Below, one piece after another: positions 39,440 to 48,459 of a stretch of DNA of 49,663 nt. The DNA lies in NCBI GenBank assembly GCA_035464675.1, contig DATHSA010000032.1, positions 1 through 49,663 of the forward strand, read 5' to 3'. The position numbers and the translations under genes are program-made. Under the pieces are notes generated by a model, which was not told the origin of the DNA, did no database searches, and was given only the letters and a program-made list of their open reading frames with translations. Each line of letters begins with the position of its first letter. The stretch's first letter is position 1. The stretch comes from JAUYIV01 sp035464675 (GTDB taxonomy: Bacteria; Actinomycetota; Acidimicrobiia; Spongiisociales; UBA11373).

Positions 39440-40466
39440 CGGACTCCTCCAACCGGACGCGCTGGTCCTCGAGGGCTGAGGTGGGCAGGGCGTACATCCG
39501 ATCGAACATTCCGTCGGGCGGGAAGGGCGCGAGTGCCTCGGCGCGCTCCACGGTGGCCTCGATCTCCTCCGACGCCTCCTCCCGGACCCTCTGCTCCCAG
39601 GACTCCTCCCAGGCGTCCTGGATCTTCAAGTAGCCGCGCAGCCTGTCGATGGGGTCCTTGGTCCGCCACTCGGCGACGTGGTCCTCGGTGCGGTAGCGGC
39701 CCGCGTCGTCGGTGGTGGTGTGCGGTCCCATCCGGTAGGTGAGGGCCTCGATCAGGGTCGGCCCCTCCCCGGCGCGAGCTCGCGCCACCGCGTCACGCGA
39801 GGCGGAGAGGACGGCGAGCACGTCGTTGCCGTCGACCAGGACGCCGGGCATCCCGTAGGCGTGCGCCTTCTGGGCGATGGTCTCCGATGCGGTCTGGGAG
39901 GCGCGGCTCATCGAGATCGCCCAGCCGTTGTTCTCACACAGGAAGATGGTCGGGGTGGCGTAGACGCCGGCGAAGTTCATCGCCTCGTGGAAGTCGCCCT
40001 CCGAGGTGGCGCCGTCCCCGAAGAGGGTCATCGCCACGCGGTCCGTGCCCTTGATCTTCTCCGCCCAGCCGAGGCCCACCGCATGGATCATGTGGGCGCC
40101 GACGGTGATCGACGGCGGGAGCACATTCACACCCGCCGGCGGGGAGCCGCCGCGCTCGTCACCCATCCGTCCGAGGAGCAACGCCTCCCAGGGGTAGCCC
40201 TGCATCCACATCGCGGCGGCGTCGCGATATGTGGCGACCAGCCAGTCGTCGGGGCGGAGCGCCGCCACCGCCCCGATCTGTGCGGCCTCCTGGCCCTCGA
40301 ACTGGGCGTAGGTGGCGAGCCGCCCCTGGCGCTGCAGTGCCGAGCCCTTGTGGTCGTACACCCGCGCCGTGACCATCGCCTCGAAGAGCCGTCGCGCCTC
40401 GTCGACGTCGACCGGCGCGTCGCCGACGAGCGACCCGTCGACATCGAGGATGCGGAGCATGTCCAT
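39432..40466 (-). CDS. 2-oxoacid dehydrogenase E1 component, alpha subunit
   Basis: The start is ATG 40466 (MDMLRILDVDGS); the second Met at 40460 is an alternative. The 344-aa protein has the thiamine-diphosphate motif GDGATSEGDFHEAMNFAGVYATP ending in ENN, RQGRLATYAQFEGQEA, and the phosphorylation-loop-like segment YRMGPHTTTDDAGRYR. It decarboxylates the 2-oxoacid. There is no Shine-Dalgarno site; TAATAC 13 bp upstream may be a -10 element, so the leader would be very short. Repeat element C lies immediately upstream. Confidence 0.93.
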   Translation of the reverse strand: MDMLRILDVDGSLVGDAPVDVDEARRLFEAMVTARVYDHKGSALQRQGRLATYAQFEGQEAAQIGAVAALRPDDWLVATYRDAAAMWMQGYPWEALLLGRMGDERGGSPPAGVNVLPPSITVGAHMIHAVGLGWAEKIKGTDRVAMTLFGDGATSEGDFHEAMNFAGVYATPTIFLCENNGWAISMSRASQTASETIAQKAHAYGMPGVLVDGNDVLAVLSASRDAVARARAGEGPTLIEALTYRMGPHTTTDDAGRYRTEDHVAEWRTKDPIDRLRGYLKIQDAWEESWEQRVREEASEEIEATVERAEALAPFPPDGMFDRMYALPTSALEDQRVRLEESDE

Positions 40467-40497
40467 TCGGTTGAGGATGGTATTAGGTCGGCCGGCT

Positions 40498-40634
40498 GCG
40501 CCGGCCTCCCGCGATACGCGATACGCGATACGCGATACGACAGAGAGCCCCGAAGCTCGGCGCGCTCTGTCGAATTGCGAATCGCGAATTGCGAATTGCG
40601 TGTTGTGAATCGCCGGGCCGGGCGGGGCCGGCGC
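40498..40634. repeat. heptad-repeat hairpin element C
   Basis: Four exact GCGATAC units (40511-40538) are followed by a core whose ends GACAGAG (40539-40545) and CTCTGTC (40565-40571) are perfect inverted repeats. Four units follow (GAATTGC, GAATCGC, GAATTGC, GAATTGC; 40572-40599). An outer inverted repeat GCGCCGGCC / GGCCGGCGC bounds it. Read on the minus strand the arms nearly equal those of element A at 9.8 kb. It lies between the kelch-like gene stop and the E1 alpha start. Confidence 0.85.
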
Positions 40635-42178
40635 TACAACTTGATCCACTGCAGCGCGGCCACCAGCGCCAGGGCATCGTCGTGACGGCCGCAGCGGATC
40701 TCGACGGTGTCGGTGGGGCTGGTCTCGATCACGTACCGAGCGACGCCGTCTTGTGAGTAGTCGAGCGCCTCCAGAGCGGGGAGCACCGGTCGGTCCACGG
40801 TGACGATCCCCTCCGGCTCGGGACCGGTGGCAGTCGGCTGATAGGCGCCGAGCACCGAGCAGGTGTCCCCGCGCGGTGTCGTCACCTCGAACCCGTGTAT
40901 CTCTGAGAGGACCCGCCGTTCGGCGTCCATCGTGTGCACCAGTCCGATCGAGGAGGAGAACTGATAGCCGTCGGGCAGGTCGATCTCGGTGAGTCCGATC
41001 GGGAGGCGGCTCGGGGCGAGCACTCCGCCCGGCAGGAACTCGAGCCGGGAGACCTGCGTGGAGAACCAATAGAGCGCGTCTTCGGTTGCCAGAAGTCTGC
41101 CGTCGATCCCGATCGGTGGAGGGAAGGGAACCCACCCTCCCGAATACGGCTCATACACGGCCATCCCGCCGCAGCTGCGCGCCACCGGACGACCGCCCAC
41201 CGACACGACCTCGACATTGCAGCCCCCGGCGCGGAGAGGGATGGCGGGCAGAACCGACCACGGCGTCGATACAGGGTCTTCGATCATCGCCGCCTCGTGC
41301 CGCCTGTTGACCAGGACGATCCCCAGGTCGGTGCCCGCGATGTCCTGGCCATCCGCCCCGATCGGCGTGCCACCGAGGTTCCAGTGCCAGCGATCCACCG
41401 CCGCCTCCCAACCGAACATGAGTCCACCCTCGACCGTCAGCAGCCACTCGCCTGTCCACGTCGAGGAGGCATCCAGGCTTCGCCCGGTCGGCACCACGGC
41501 CGACGATCCGGCGTCCAGAGAGCCGAGCACGCCGCCGGGGAGCGTGTAGGTCAGCCCGGTGGCGGGGGCGACAAGACGGCCCCACCCCGAAGTCGGGAGC
41601 GCGGGCCACTCGTCGAAGGGCACCTCGGAGGCCGGCTGCCAGAAGACGAGGTCGCCTGGGGCGAGCCGATCGAAGAACGTCGGGTCGAGAGCGGTCCAGC
41701 CGACATCGGGGTCGAATGAGGCTGCCCGAACGCACCCCTCCTCGGCGGCGTCGACGCGACCCCAGAGGACGATCGGCGCGGCCTCGCCACCCGAGATGGC
41801 TCGGGGGTCGGCGAGACGACACATGGCGAAGGGCGCCGGAGGTGCGAGCTGCCAGTAGCCCGGGTCGGCGTCGTAGATCCAGGCGTCCTGGTGGAACATC
41901 TCCACCGGCAGTTCCGGGTCGGTGAACCCGGCCACTGTGCCCCCGAACATGAAGACATCGCCATCCAGCTCGGCGAGCGCCATCCGCTCCCTACCGGCCA
42001 CCGGCGCACCGGCCAGAATCGTCCACGACGACCCGTAGACGCCGGGGACGAAGGGCTCGGTCGTCGTCGTGGTCTCCGGCAGGGCCAGCGAGTCATCGGG
42101 GTGGTTGGTCGGCCACAGGAAGACGACGGCTGCCGCAACGGCCAGCAGAACGAAAGGAATGATGCGCCGCGCTTCCAT
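40634..42178 (-). CDS. kelch-like membrane-anchored or secreted protein, 514 aa
   Basis: The ATG at 42178 gives MEARRIIPFVLLAVAAAVVFLWP, an N-terminal anchor or signal; ATG 42205 is an alternative start. A short Thr-rich linker leads into about 440 residues with kelch-like units, such as MALAELDGDVFMFGGTV with AWIYDADPGYWQLAPPAP. This suggests a beta-propeller outside the cytoplasm. Several cysteines (MCRLAD, EEGCVRAA, GGCNVEV, RSCGG) could form disulfides. No enzyme motif was recognised. Confidence 0.6.
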   Translation of the reverse strand: MEARRIIPFVLLAVAAAVVFLWPTNHPDDSLALPETTTTTEPFVPGVYGSSWTILAGAPVAGRERMALAELDGDVFMFGGTVAGFTDPELPVEMFHQDAWIYDADPGYWQLAPPAPFAMCRLADPRAISGGEAAPIVLWGRVDAAEEGCVRAASFDPDVGWTALDPTFFDRLAPGDLVFWQPASEVPFDEWPALPTSGWGRLVAPATGLTYTLPGGVLGSLDAGSSAVVPTGRSLDASSTWTGEWLLTVEGGLMFGWEAAVDRWHWNLGGTPIGADGQDIAGTDLGIVLVNRRHEAAMIEDPVSTPWSVLPAIPLRAGGCNVEVVSVGGRPVARSCGGMAVYEPYSGGWVPFPPPIGIDGRLLATEDALYWFSTQVSRLEFLPGGVLAPSRLPIGLTEIDLPDGYQFSSSIGLVHTMDAERRVLSEIHGFEVTTPRGDTCSVLGAYQPTATGPEPEGIVTVDRPVLPALEALDYSQDGVARYVIETSPTDTVEIRCGRHDDALALVAALQWIKL

Positions 42179-42485
42179 ATGACGAGAGGTTAAGCCGTTT
42201 CCCATCACCCGTAGGCTCCAGGCTCCAAGTGACGCGATCAGGCCTGAGCGCCCCCTCCGGCCCTCCGGGCCACCTCCCCCTCCGGGGGAGGAGCGCGAAG
42301 AACGCCCTCGCACCCGCTCTTGAGGGCCCTCCACGCGCTCTCCCCCTCGGGACGAAGCACGAAGAAGGCCCTCGCACCCGCTCTCCCCCCGAAGGGGGGA
42401 GTACCCCGAAGACGGGAGGGGGGCGCTCAGGCCTTACGCGTCACAAGGAGATGGGCATGCCGGATGGCGGGCGACTGGCGACCGG
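42179..42485. other. intergenic region, 307 bp
   Basis: There is no gene here. It holds the 216-bp MITE-like element described separately, between ftsK and the kelch-like gene. Confidence 0.7.
42229..42444. mobile_element. MITE-like element with 30-bp terminal inverted repeats
   Basis: The left end (42229-42258) begins GTGACGCGATCAGGCCTGAG and the right end (42415-42444), read on the other strand, begins GTGACGCGTAAGGCCTGAG; the 30-bp ends match apart from a few bases and a 1-bp shift. Inside are three strong hairpins, including CTCCCCCC-GAA-GGGGGGAG (42383-42401). There is also a 25-bp direct repeat with one mismatch (42296-42320 and 42360-42384) that begins CGAAGAA and ends in CCCGCTCT. 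It has no coding capacity and no transposase. No clear target duplication was seen. Confidence 0.7.
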
Positions 42486-44750
42486 TCAGGCCTCCACGAA
42501 GTCCCCGGAGAGGATCTCGTCCAACTCCTCGACCGTGACCAGCACCGCACGCGCCTTGGAGCCCTCGGAGGGGCCGACGATGCCCATGCGCTCCATGATG
42601 TCCATGACGCGACCGGCGCGGGCGAAGCCGATGCGCAGCTTGCGCTGCAGCATCGAGGTGGAGCCCAGCTGGGAACGAACCACCAGATCGATGGCCTGAC
42701 GGACGATGTCGGCATCCTCGCCGTCGAACTCTTCTTCCTCGGCACGTTGCGCCTCGGCGGCTTCGAAGACCTCCTCCTCATACCGCGCCTTGCGCTGCTC
42801 GCGGCAGTGGTCGACGACGGCGTGGATCTCGGATTCGCTCACCCAGGCGCCCTGAATGCGCCGGGCATGGGGATCACGGGCGGTGACCACGATCATGTCG
42901 CCGAGGCCGACGAGTTTCTCGGCGCCCGAGACGTCGAGGATGACCCGACTGTCTGCCTGCGATGCCACCGAGAAGGCCATCCGCGAGGGGATGTTGGCCT
43001 TGATGACGCCGGTGATGACGTCGACCGACGGGCGCTGTGTGGCGATGACCAGGTGGATGCCGACGGCGCGAGCCATCTGGGCGATGCGAACCACGGCGTC
43101 CTCGACCGCGCGACCGGCGACCATCATCAGGTCGTTGAGCTCGTCGACGACGACCACGATGAACGGGAACCGATCGAAGCGCTCGTCGTCGAGTCCGCCA
43201 CGGTCGTACTTCTCGTGGTATCCGTCTATGTCGCGCACGCCGGCCTCGGCGAGCAGGTCGTAGCGCCGGTCCATCTCCCGCACCGCCCACTGGAGGGCAT
43301 CCGCCGCCTTCTTGGGGTTGGTGATCACCCGGGTCAGGAGGTGGGGAACCTCGTTGTACTGGCCGAGCTCGACCCGCTTCGGATCGACGAGGATCATCCG
43401 AACCTCGTCCGGTGTGGTCCGGAACAGGATCGACGTGACGATCGCGTTGATAGAGGATGACTTTCCGGCGCCGGTGGCCCCCGCAATGAGCACGTGGGGC
43501 AGCTCGGAGAGGTTGATCATCTGCGGGCTGCCCGAGATGTCCATGCCGAGGGCGACCTCGAGCGGGTGCGACGCCTCCTTCGCCTCGGGGCTGCGGAGTA
43601 TGTCGCCCAGCGTGACGAGACGCCGGCGCCGGTTGGGGACCTCCACGCCGATGGCGCTCTTGCCTGGGATGGGGGCAAGGATGCGCACGTCGGGCGTGGC
43701 CAATGCATAGGCGATGTCGTGAGCGAGACCGGTGATGCGAGCCACCTTCACACCCGGTGCCAGCTCGATCTCATACCTGGTGACGGTCGGACCGGGGACG
43801 ATCCTGGTGAGCCGGGCATCCACGCCGTGCTGGACCAGGGTGTCTTCGAGTTCCCGCGCGGTCTCGTCGAGCGCCTTCCTGGAGTGCCCCGCGCCACCTC
43901 CGAGTTCGAGCAGCTCGAGCGGCGGAAGCGAGTATCGCTTCCCCGGAGACGTCTTCGCAGGCCCGGCATCGGTCTCGGCTCGCCGGATGGGCACCGGTGA
44001 CGGTGGGTCGGTGACCAGGATCTCGGGCTCCGGATCCGGGGAGGGCTCGTTGGGCTGCGGCACCAGACGCGGAGCCGACGGCCGGGTCTCGACGACAGGA
44101 GAACGCCGTTGCCGGCGCGTGCGACGGCCGCGGAACTTCGCCCACCCCGCCCTCATGAGATCGGCAAGGGTGTGGCCGGCCTCCCTGACCGTGGTCTTGG
44201 TCATGAGCAGCACCCCGAGGGCGGTGAAGGCCACGAGGATGGTGAACGCTCCCCAGAACCCAACGACCCGGCGCAGCGGGAAGGCGATCAGCGATCCGAT
44301 CGCCCCGCCTCGCTCCTTGACCAGATCGAGGGACCCGGCGAGCGACACGGTGCCCGTCATCAGGTGGAACAGTGCGAGCGTGGAGAGGAACGTGACCACG
44401 AACCCCATGGCGAGGCGGCGGTAGTCGTCGCGGCGGCGGGTGACGACGAGCAGTGCGCCGAGGACGATGAGGAGCGCTCCGACGACATAGCCCCACACCC
44501 CGACCAGGACCTCGAGGCCGGTCACCAGGCCGTCACCGAACGGCCCGGCGAGGCCGAAGTAGGCGAGGCCGACAAGGATCCCGCTCACGAGCAGGATGAC
44601 GCCCCAGACGTCGTCGGCATGCCGGCCGAAGCCGTTGGAGATCTTCTCCCGCAGGGCCGCCAGCAGCGAGGGCCCCGAGGACTTCTTCTTTGTGGTGCCG
44701 GTTGCCCGTCCCCGCCCCGAGCCCCGGCGGGCAGGCTTCCGTGATGCCAT
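42486..44750 (-). CDS. ftsK: DNA translocase FtsK
   Basis: The protein is 754 aa. The N-terminal part has about four transmembrane helices (residues about 48-190), followed by a Pro-rich linker. The motor domain has Walker A GATGAGKSSS, the Walker B region FIVVVVDELNDLMM (Asn where most FtsK have Ala), and IATQRPSVDVITGVIKANIPSR. The C-terminal winged-helix gamma domain (RQAIDLVVRSQLGSTSMLQRKLRIGFARAGRVMD) reads KOPS-like DNA signals. It clears DNA from the septum and aids chromosome dimer resolution. The start is ATG 44750. Confidence 0.96.
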   Translation of the reverse strand: MASRKPARRGSGRGRATGTTKKKSSGPSLLAALREKISNGFGRHADDVWGVILLVSGILVGLAYFGLAGPFGDGLVTGLEVLVGVWGYVVGALLIVLGALLVVTRRRDDYRRLAMGFVVTFLSTLALFHLMTGTVSLAGSLDLVKERGGAIGSLIAFPLRRVVGFWGAFTILVAFTALGVLLMTKTTVREAGHTLADLMRAGWAKFRGRRTRRQRRSPVVETRPSAPRLVPQPNEPSPDPEPEILVTDPPSPVPIRRAETDAGPAKTSPGKRYSLPPLELLELGGGAGHSRKALDETARELEDTLVQHGVDARLTRIVPGPTVTRYEIELAPGVKVARITGLAHDIAYALATPDVRILAPIPGKSAIGVEVPNRRRRLVTLGDILRSPEAKEASHPLEVALGMDISGSPQMINLSELPHVLIAGATGAGKSSSINAIVTSILFRTTPDEVRMILVDPKRVELGQYNEVPHLLTRVITNPKKAADALQWAVREMDRRYDLLAEAGVRDIDGYHEKYDRGGLDDERFDRFPFIVVVVDELNDLMMVAGRAVEDAVVRIAQMARAVGIHLVIATQRPSVDVITGVIKANIPSRMAFSVASQADSRVILDVSGAEKLVGLGDMIVVTARDPHARRIQGAWVSESEIHAVVDHCREQRKARYEEEVFEAAEAQRAEEEEFDGEDADIVRQAIDLVVRSQLGSTSMLQRKLRIGFARAGRVMDIMERMGIVGPSEGSKARAVLVTVEELDEILSGDFVEA

Positions 44751-44806
44751 GTGGGTGTGAGGTTAGAGGGGGTCGGGCTTTCTACAAACGATTGTCCCGA
44801 ACGTGG

Positions 44807-45676
44807 TCAGAGCTCCGACCCCGCAACCGAGAACGTATCGCACGAGTCCGCCCCTCCCCTAAATCCCGCGAGGAACCAGTCCTGGCGCTGCTCGCTGGTG
44901 CCATGGGTGAATGCATGGGGATCGACTTCGCCTTGCGTCGTCTCCTGAATGCGATCATCACCGACGGCGGCTGCGGCACTGAGAGCATCTCGAATCTGCG
45001 CGTCCGTCAGCGGCTGAAGGAAAGGCGTCCCGGAATCGTCGGTCACCGTCGACGCAGCGGCCGCCCAGGCCCCGGCAAAGCAATCGGCCTGGAGCTCCAC
45101 CCGAACCGCGTTCGAGGTGGGTCCGGTCTCCCGATCACGAGTCTCCTCCAGGACGCCGGTGAGATGCTGCATGTGGTGACCCCATTCGTGGGCTACCACA
45201 TACATCTCTGCCAGGGGCCCGCCTTCGGCCCCAAACCTGTCCTGTAGTGCTCCGAAGAATGAGACGTCGATGTAGATCGTCTCGTCGAGCGGGCAGTAGA
45301 ACGGCCCGGTGGCACTGGAGCCGGAGCCGCAACCGGTCTGGACCGCCTGGTCGAACAGCACCAGTCCTCCGGCGGGAGGCTCGTAGCGGACACCAATCGC
45401 TTCGTCGGCGTCCTCCCAATAGGCCTCCAGCGAGGCGGAGGCACCGACCATGCGACACTCGATGTCGGCGTTGGCGTCGGCACCCGTCTGGCAGTGCTCG
45501 AGCGACTGTCCCTCCGCCGGCGCGCCCCCCGAACCTCCGAGGAACCCGGTCACGTCGACGCCCAGCAACTGCGCGATCAGCACCACGGCAACGAGACCCA
45601 GCCCGCCACCGAGTGCCATCTTGCCGCGCTTGGATGTACGGCCGCTCCCGATGTCGGCGTCGTCACGAAAGGTCAT
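44807..45676 (-). CDS. neutral zinc metallopeptidase, YpfJ family
   Basis: The start is ATG 45676, for 289 aa. A single N-terminal transmembrane helix (MALGGGLGLVAVVLIAQLLG) is followed by a neutral zinc metallopeptidase domain: YCPLDETIYIDVSFF, the HExxH zinc site VAHEWGHHMQH, and ELQADCFAGAW with the third ligand. The C-terminal HGTSEQRQDWFLAGF is typical of this group. It is likely a membrane-anchored peptidase facing outward. The substrate is unknown. A long-spaced 8-bp inverted repeat (GGGGTCGG / CCGACCCC) spans its stop codon. Confidence 0.88.
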   Translation of the reverse strand: MTFRDDADIGSGRTSKRGKMALGGGLGLVAVVLIAQLLGVDVTGFLGGSGGAPAEGQSLEHCQTGADANADIECRMVGASASLEAYWEDADEAIGVRYEPPAGGLVLFDQAVQTGCGSGSSATGPFYCPLDETIYIDVSFFGALQDRFGAEGGPLAEMYVVAHEWGHHMQHLTGVLEETRDRETGPTSNAVRVELQADCFAGAWAAAASTVTDDSGTPFLQPLTDAQIRDALSAAAAVGDDRIQETTQGEVDPHAFTHGTSEQRQDWFLAGFRGGADSCDTFSVAGSEL

Positions 45677-45763
45677 GGGCCACCGCGTACCCACAACCCG
45701 TGAAAGACAAACTCCGAGATCGCGCGAACGCGTCGAACTCGTGCCACCTGAAGGCGGCGAGTG

Positions 45764-47395
45764 TCACACCTCCACCACGACCGGTATCACCACCGGCTTC
45801 CTGCCCGTCTCGTTGCTGAGGACACGGGTCACGGAGCGCTTGACGTTGCGTTCGACGTTCTCGACGTCCAGGGGGACCTCGATCGAGCCCATGTCACTCA
45901 CCACCGCCTTGGCGGCGATCTCGAACACCTGCCCGGGGTCGTCCATGAAGCCGTGGCTCTCCAGGTCGGGGCCCTGGATGATCTCGCCGGAGTGGTTGTC
46001 CACGGCGAGCGTGACCACCACCACTCCGTCGTCCGCGAGGTGACGGCGGTCGCGGATCACCCCGCGCACCGACCCGGCGACCTCGAGGCCGTCGACGAAC
46101 ACATGACCGGAGGGGACCGCCCCCTTCTCCATCCTCGCCTTGCCACCGTCGAGGATCACGGCGTCGCCGTCCTCGCAGAGGAACACCTCGGGCACCTTCA
46201 TCTCCTCGGCCAGCTCGGCGTGGGCGCGGAGGTGGCGGTACTCCCCGTGGACAGGAACGAACGCCCTCGGCCGAACCACATTGATGAAGGTCTTCAACTC
46301 CTCCCGCGCCGCATGTCCCGACACGTGCACCTCGGCGTTGTTGCCGTGGAAGACGCGGGCGCCGCGGCGAAGCAGCCCGTTGATGACCCGCGACACCTTG
46401 GTCTCGTTGCCCGGGATCGGGCGGGCGGAGATCAGCACGGTGTCGCCCTCGCCGATCTTCACCCAGCGGTGCTCCCCTGCCGCCATCAGCGACAGCGCCG
46501 AGAAGGGTTCACCCTGACTGCCGGTGGAGATGATCGCCGTCTTCTCGGGCGGGAGTTGCAGCAGCTCCTCGATCGGCATGATCGAGTCGTCGGGAATGTC
46601 GATCAGCCCCAGAGACTCGGCAGTGGGGACGTTGCGCACCATGGAGCGGCCCATAAGCGCCACGTACCGGCCGGCGTCGACGGCGGCGTCGACGATCTGT
46701 TGCACCCGGTGGATGTGGCTGGCGAAGCATGCCGCCACCAGGCGGCCCTTCGTCTCGACGACGATCTCGTAGAGGGGTTGGGCGAGGCTCGACTCCGAGG
46801 GCACGAACCCGGGCATCTCGGCATTCGTGCTGTCTGACAGGAGCAGGCGCACCCCGCGCCGCCCCAAGTCGGCGAACGTGGGCAGATCGGTGGGAACGCT
46901 GTCGATCGGGGTCGGGTCCAGCTTGAAGTCTCCGCTGTGGACGATGATTCCCTCGGGGGTGTCGAAGGCGATCCCCGCACCCTGCGGGATGGAGTGCGAC
47001 ACGGGGACCAGCATGAACCGGAACGGCTCGTGATCCACCCACTCACCCGTCCCGACCGCGCGCATGTCGGCGTCGATGCCGGCCTCTTCGAGGCGAGAAC
47101 TGGCGAACGCCGCCGCCAGCGCGGTGCCATATACGGGCACCTTCACCTCGTCGAGCAGGTACGCGAGCGCCCCGACATGGTCCTCGTGGCCGTGGGTGAG
47201 GATCACGCACTCCAGGTCGCCGGTCCGCTCCAGGACGGCGGAGAAGTCGGGGAGCACGAGGTCGACCCCCAGCATGTGCTCCTCCGGGAACATGAGCCCG
47301 CAGTCGATGAGGGCGAGCTTCCCGCCGACCTCGAGGAGGGCGCAGTTGCGGCCGATGTCCCCCAGGCCGCCCAGAAACGAGATCGTGACGCTCAT
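45764..47395 (-). CDS. rnj: ribonuclease J
   Basis: The ATG at 47395 overlaps the dapA stop (ATGA). The 543-aa protein has the metallo-beta-lactamase core with LTHGHEDHVGAL (His68, His70, Asp72, His73), SVSHSIPQGAGIAFDTPEG-type and HSGDFKLDPTP motifs, the beta-CASP region with DSTNAEMPG, STGSQGEP and HVSGHAAREEL, and a C-terminal domain. RNase J has endo- and 5'-3' exonuclease activity. dapA-rnj is the mycobacterial order (Rv2753c, Rv2752c). Together with rny both main decay nucleases are within 18 kb. Confidence 0.95.
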   Translation of the reverse strand: MSVTISFLGGLGDIGRNCALLEVGGKLALIDCGLMFPEEHMLGVDLVLPDFSAVLERTGDLECVILTHGHEDHVGALAYLLDEVKVPVYGTALAAAFASSRLEEAGIDADMRAVGTGEWVDHEPFRFMLVPVSHSIPQGAGIAFDTPEGIIVHSGDFKLDPTPIDSVPTDLPTFADLGRRGVRLLLSDSTNAEMPGFVPSESSLAQPLYEIVVETKGRLVAACFASHIHRVQQIVDAAVDAGRYVALMGRSMVRNVPTAESLGLIDIPDDSIMPIEELLQLPPEKTAIISTGSQGEPFSALSLMAAGEHRWVKIGEGDTVLISARPIPGNETKVSRVINGLLRRGARVFHGNNAEVHVSGHAAREELKTFINVVRPRAFVPVHGEYRHLRAHAELAEEMKVPEVFLCEDGDAVILDGGKARMEKGAVPSGHVFVDGLEVAGSVRGVIRDRRHLADDGVVVVTLAVDNHSGEIIQGPDLESHGFMDDPGQVFEIAAKAVVSDMGSIEVPLDVENVERNVKRSVTRVLSNETGRKPVVIPVVVEV

Positions 47396-48276
47396 GCGGC
47401 CCGGGCTCCGGCCAGCGCCTCCTTGATCCGGTCGACGGTCTCCGACGCGGCCGGGACGAGGGGGAGCCGCGGACGGCCCACCGGGCGCCAGAGCGCATCC
47501 ATGGCGGCCTTCACCGGGATCGGGTTCGGCTCCACGAACAACGCCGAGAACAGAGGAACGAGCGCAAGGTGGATCACCCGGGCCCGGTCGTGGTCGCCCT
47601 CCGCCGCGGCAGCCACCATCTCGGCGATCTGGGGCCCCGCGAGATGCGAGGCCACCGACACGACCCCTACGGCGCCGACCGACATCATCGGAAGGGTGAG
47701 AATGTCGTCGCCCGAGTAGATGGCGAAGTCGTCGGGGCACTCCACGCGGGTCTTCGAGGTGAAGGCGAGGTCCCCGACGGCGTCCTTGACGGCGGCGATC
47801 CGCCGATGGGCCCCGAGCCGGGCGATGGTTTCCACCTCGATCAGCCGGCCTGTCCGCGAGGGGATGTTGTAGAGGAGCACCGGGACGCTCGAGGCGTCGG
47901 CGATCGCCGTGAAGTGCTCGAACAGGCCCTGCTGTGGCGGACGGGAGTAGTAGGGCGTCACCGCCATGACGCCGTGGCACCCGATCTCGCAGGCCTTCTC
48001 GGTGAGGTGGACCGACTCCCGGGTGTCGTAGGTCCCCGTTCCGGCGAGCACGATCGCCTTGTCTCCCACCGCATCCACGACCGTCTGGAAGAGCGTCACC
48101 TTCTCGTCGCCGGTGAGGGTCGGAGATTCGCCGGTGGTTCCGGCAACGACGATCCCGTCGGACCCGTTCTCTACGAGGTGTACAGCCAACTCGGCCACCG
48201 CCCCGTGATCCACGGCGCCATCCGAGTCGAACGGCGTGATCATCGCGGTGAGAACGCGGCCGAATGGGGTGCTCAT
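47392..48276 (-). CDS. dapA: 4-hydroxy-tetrahydrodipicolinate synthase
   Basis: The ATG at 48276 follows an AGGAG site. The 294-aa protein has the pyruvate Schiff-base Lys in AAVKDAVGDL, the catalytic Tyr in LLYNIPSRTG, and GTTGESPTLTGDEK. It condenses pyruvate with aspartate semialdehyde, the first committed step to lysine and diaminopimelate. It is followed at once by rnj and is divergent from the thioredoxin-TPR gene. The end of dapB lies 1.1 kb away. Confidence 0.96.
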   Translation of the reverse strand: MSTPFGRVLTAMITPFDSDGAVDHGAVAELAVHLVENGSDGIVVAGTTGESPTLTGDEKVTLFQTVVDAVGDKAIVLAGTGTYDTRESVHLTEKACEIGCHGVMAVTPYYSRPPQQGLFEHFTAIADASSVPVLLYNIPSRTGRLIEVETIARLGAHRRIAAVKDAVGDLAFTSKTRVECPDDFAIYSGDDILTLPMMSVGAVGVVSVASHLAGPQIAEMVAAAAEGDHDRARVIHLALVPLFSALFVEPNPIPVKAAMDALWRPVGRPRLPLVPAASETVDRIKEALAGARAA

Positions 48277-48317
48277 CGGTACTCCTGAGGTGATGGGGGA
48301 AACGGTAGTCCGATCAC

Positions 48318-48409
48318 GCCTTCCGCCCTCCGCCCTCCGCCTTCCGCAAGAAACGCCCCGCCAGCCGACCACCGTTCTTGCGGTGGGCGGAAGGCGGTAG
48401 GCGGACGGC
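48318..48409. repeat. heptad-repeat hairpin element D
   Basis: Four units GCCTTCC, GCCCTCC, GCCCTCC, GCCTTCC (48318-48345) are followed by the core GCAAGAAACG ... CGTTCTTGC (48346-48381), then four units GGTGGGC, GGAAGGC, GGTAGGC, GGACGGC (48382-48409). The two arms are largely complementary, so the whole can fold as one long hairpin. The core stem is nearly the same as in element B. It lies between the divergent dapA and thioredoxin genes, where both promoters would be. Confidence 0.85.
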
Positions 48410-48459
48410 CCGACCTCTATCCTCGGAATCGCAACTGCACGCGATCGGTTCTAGATCAC

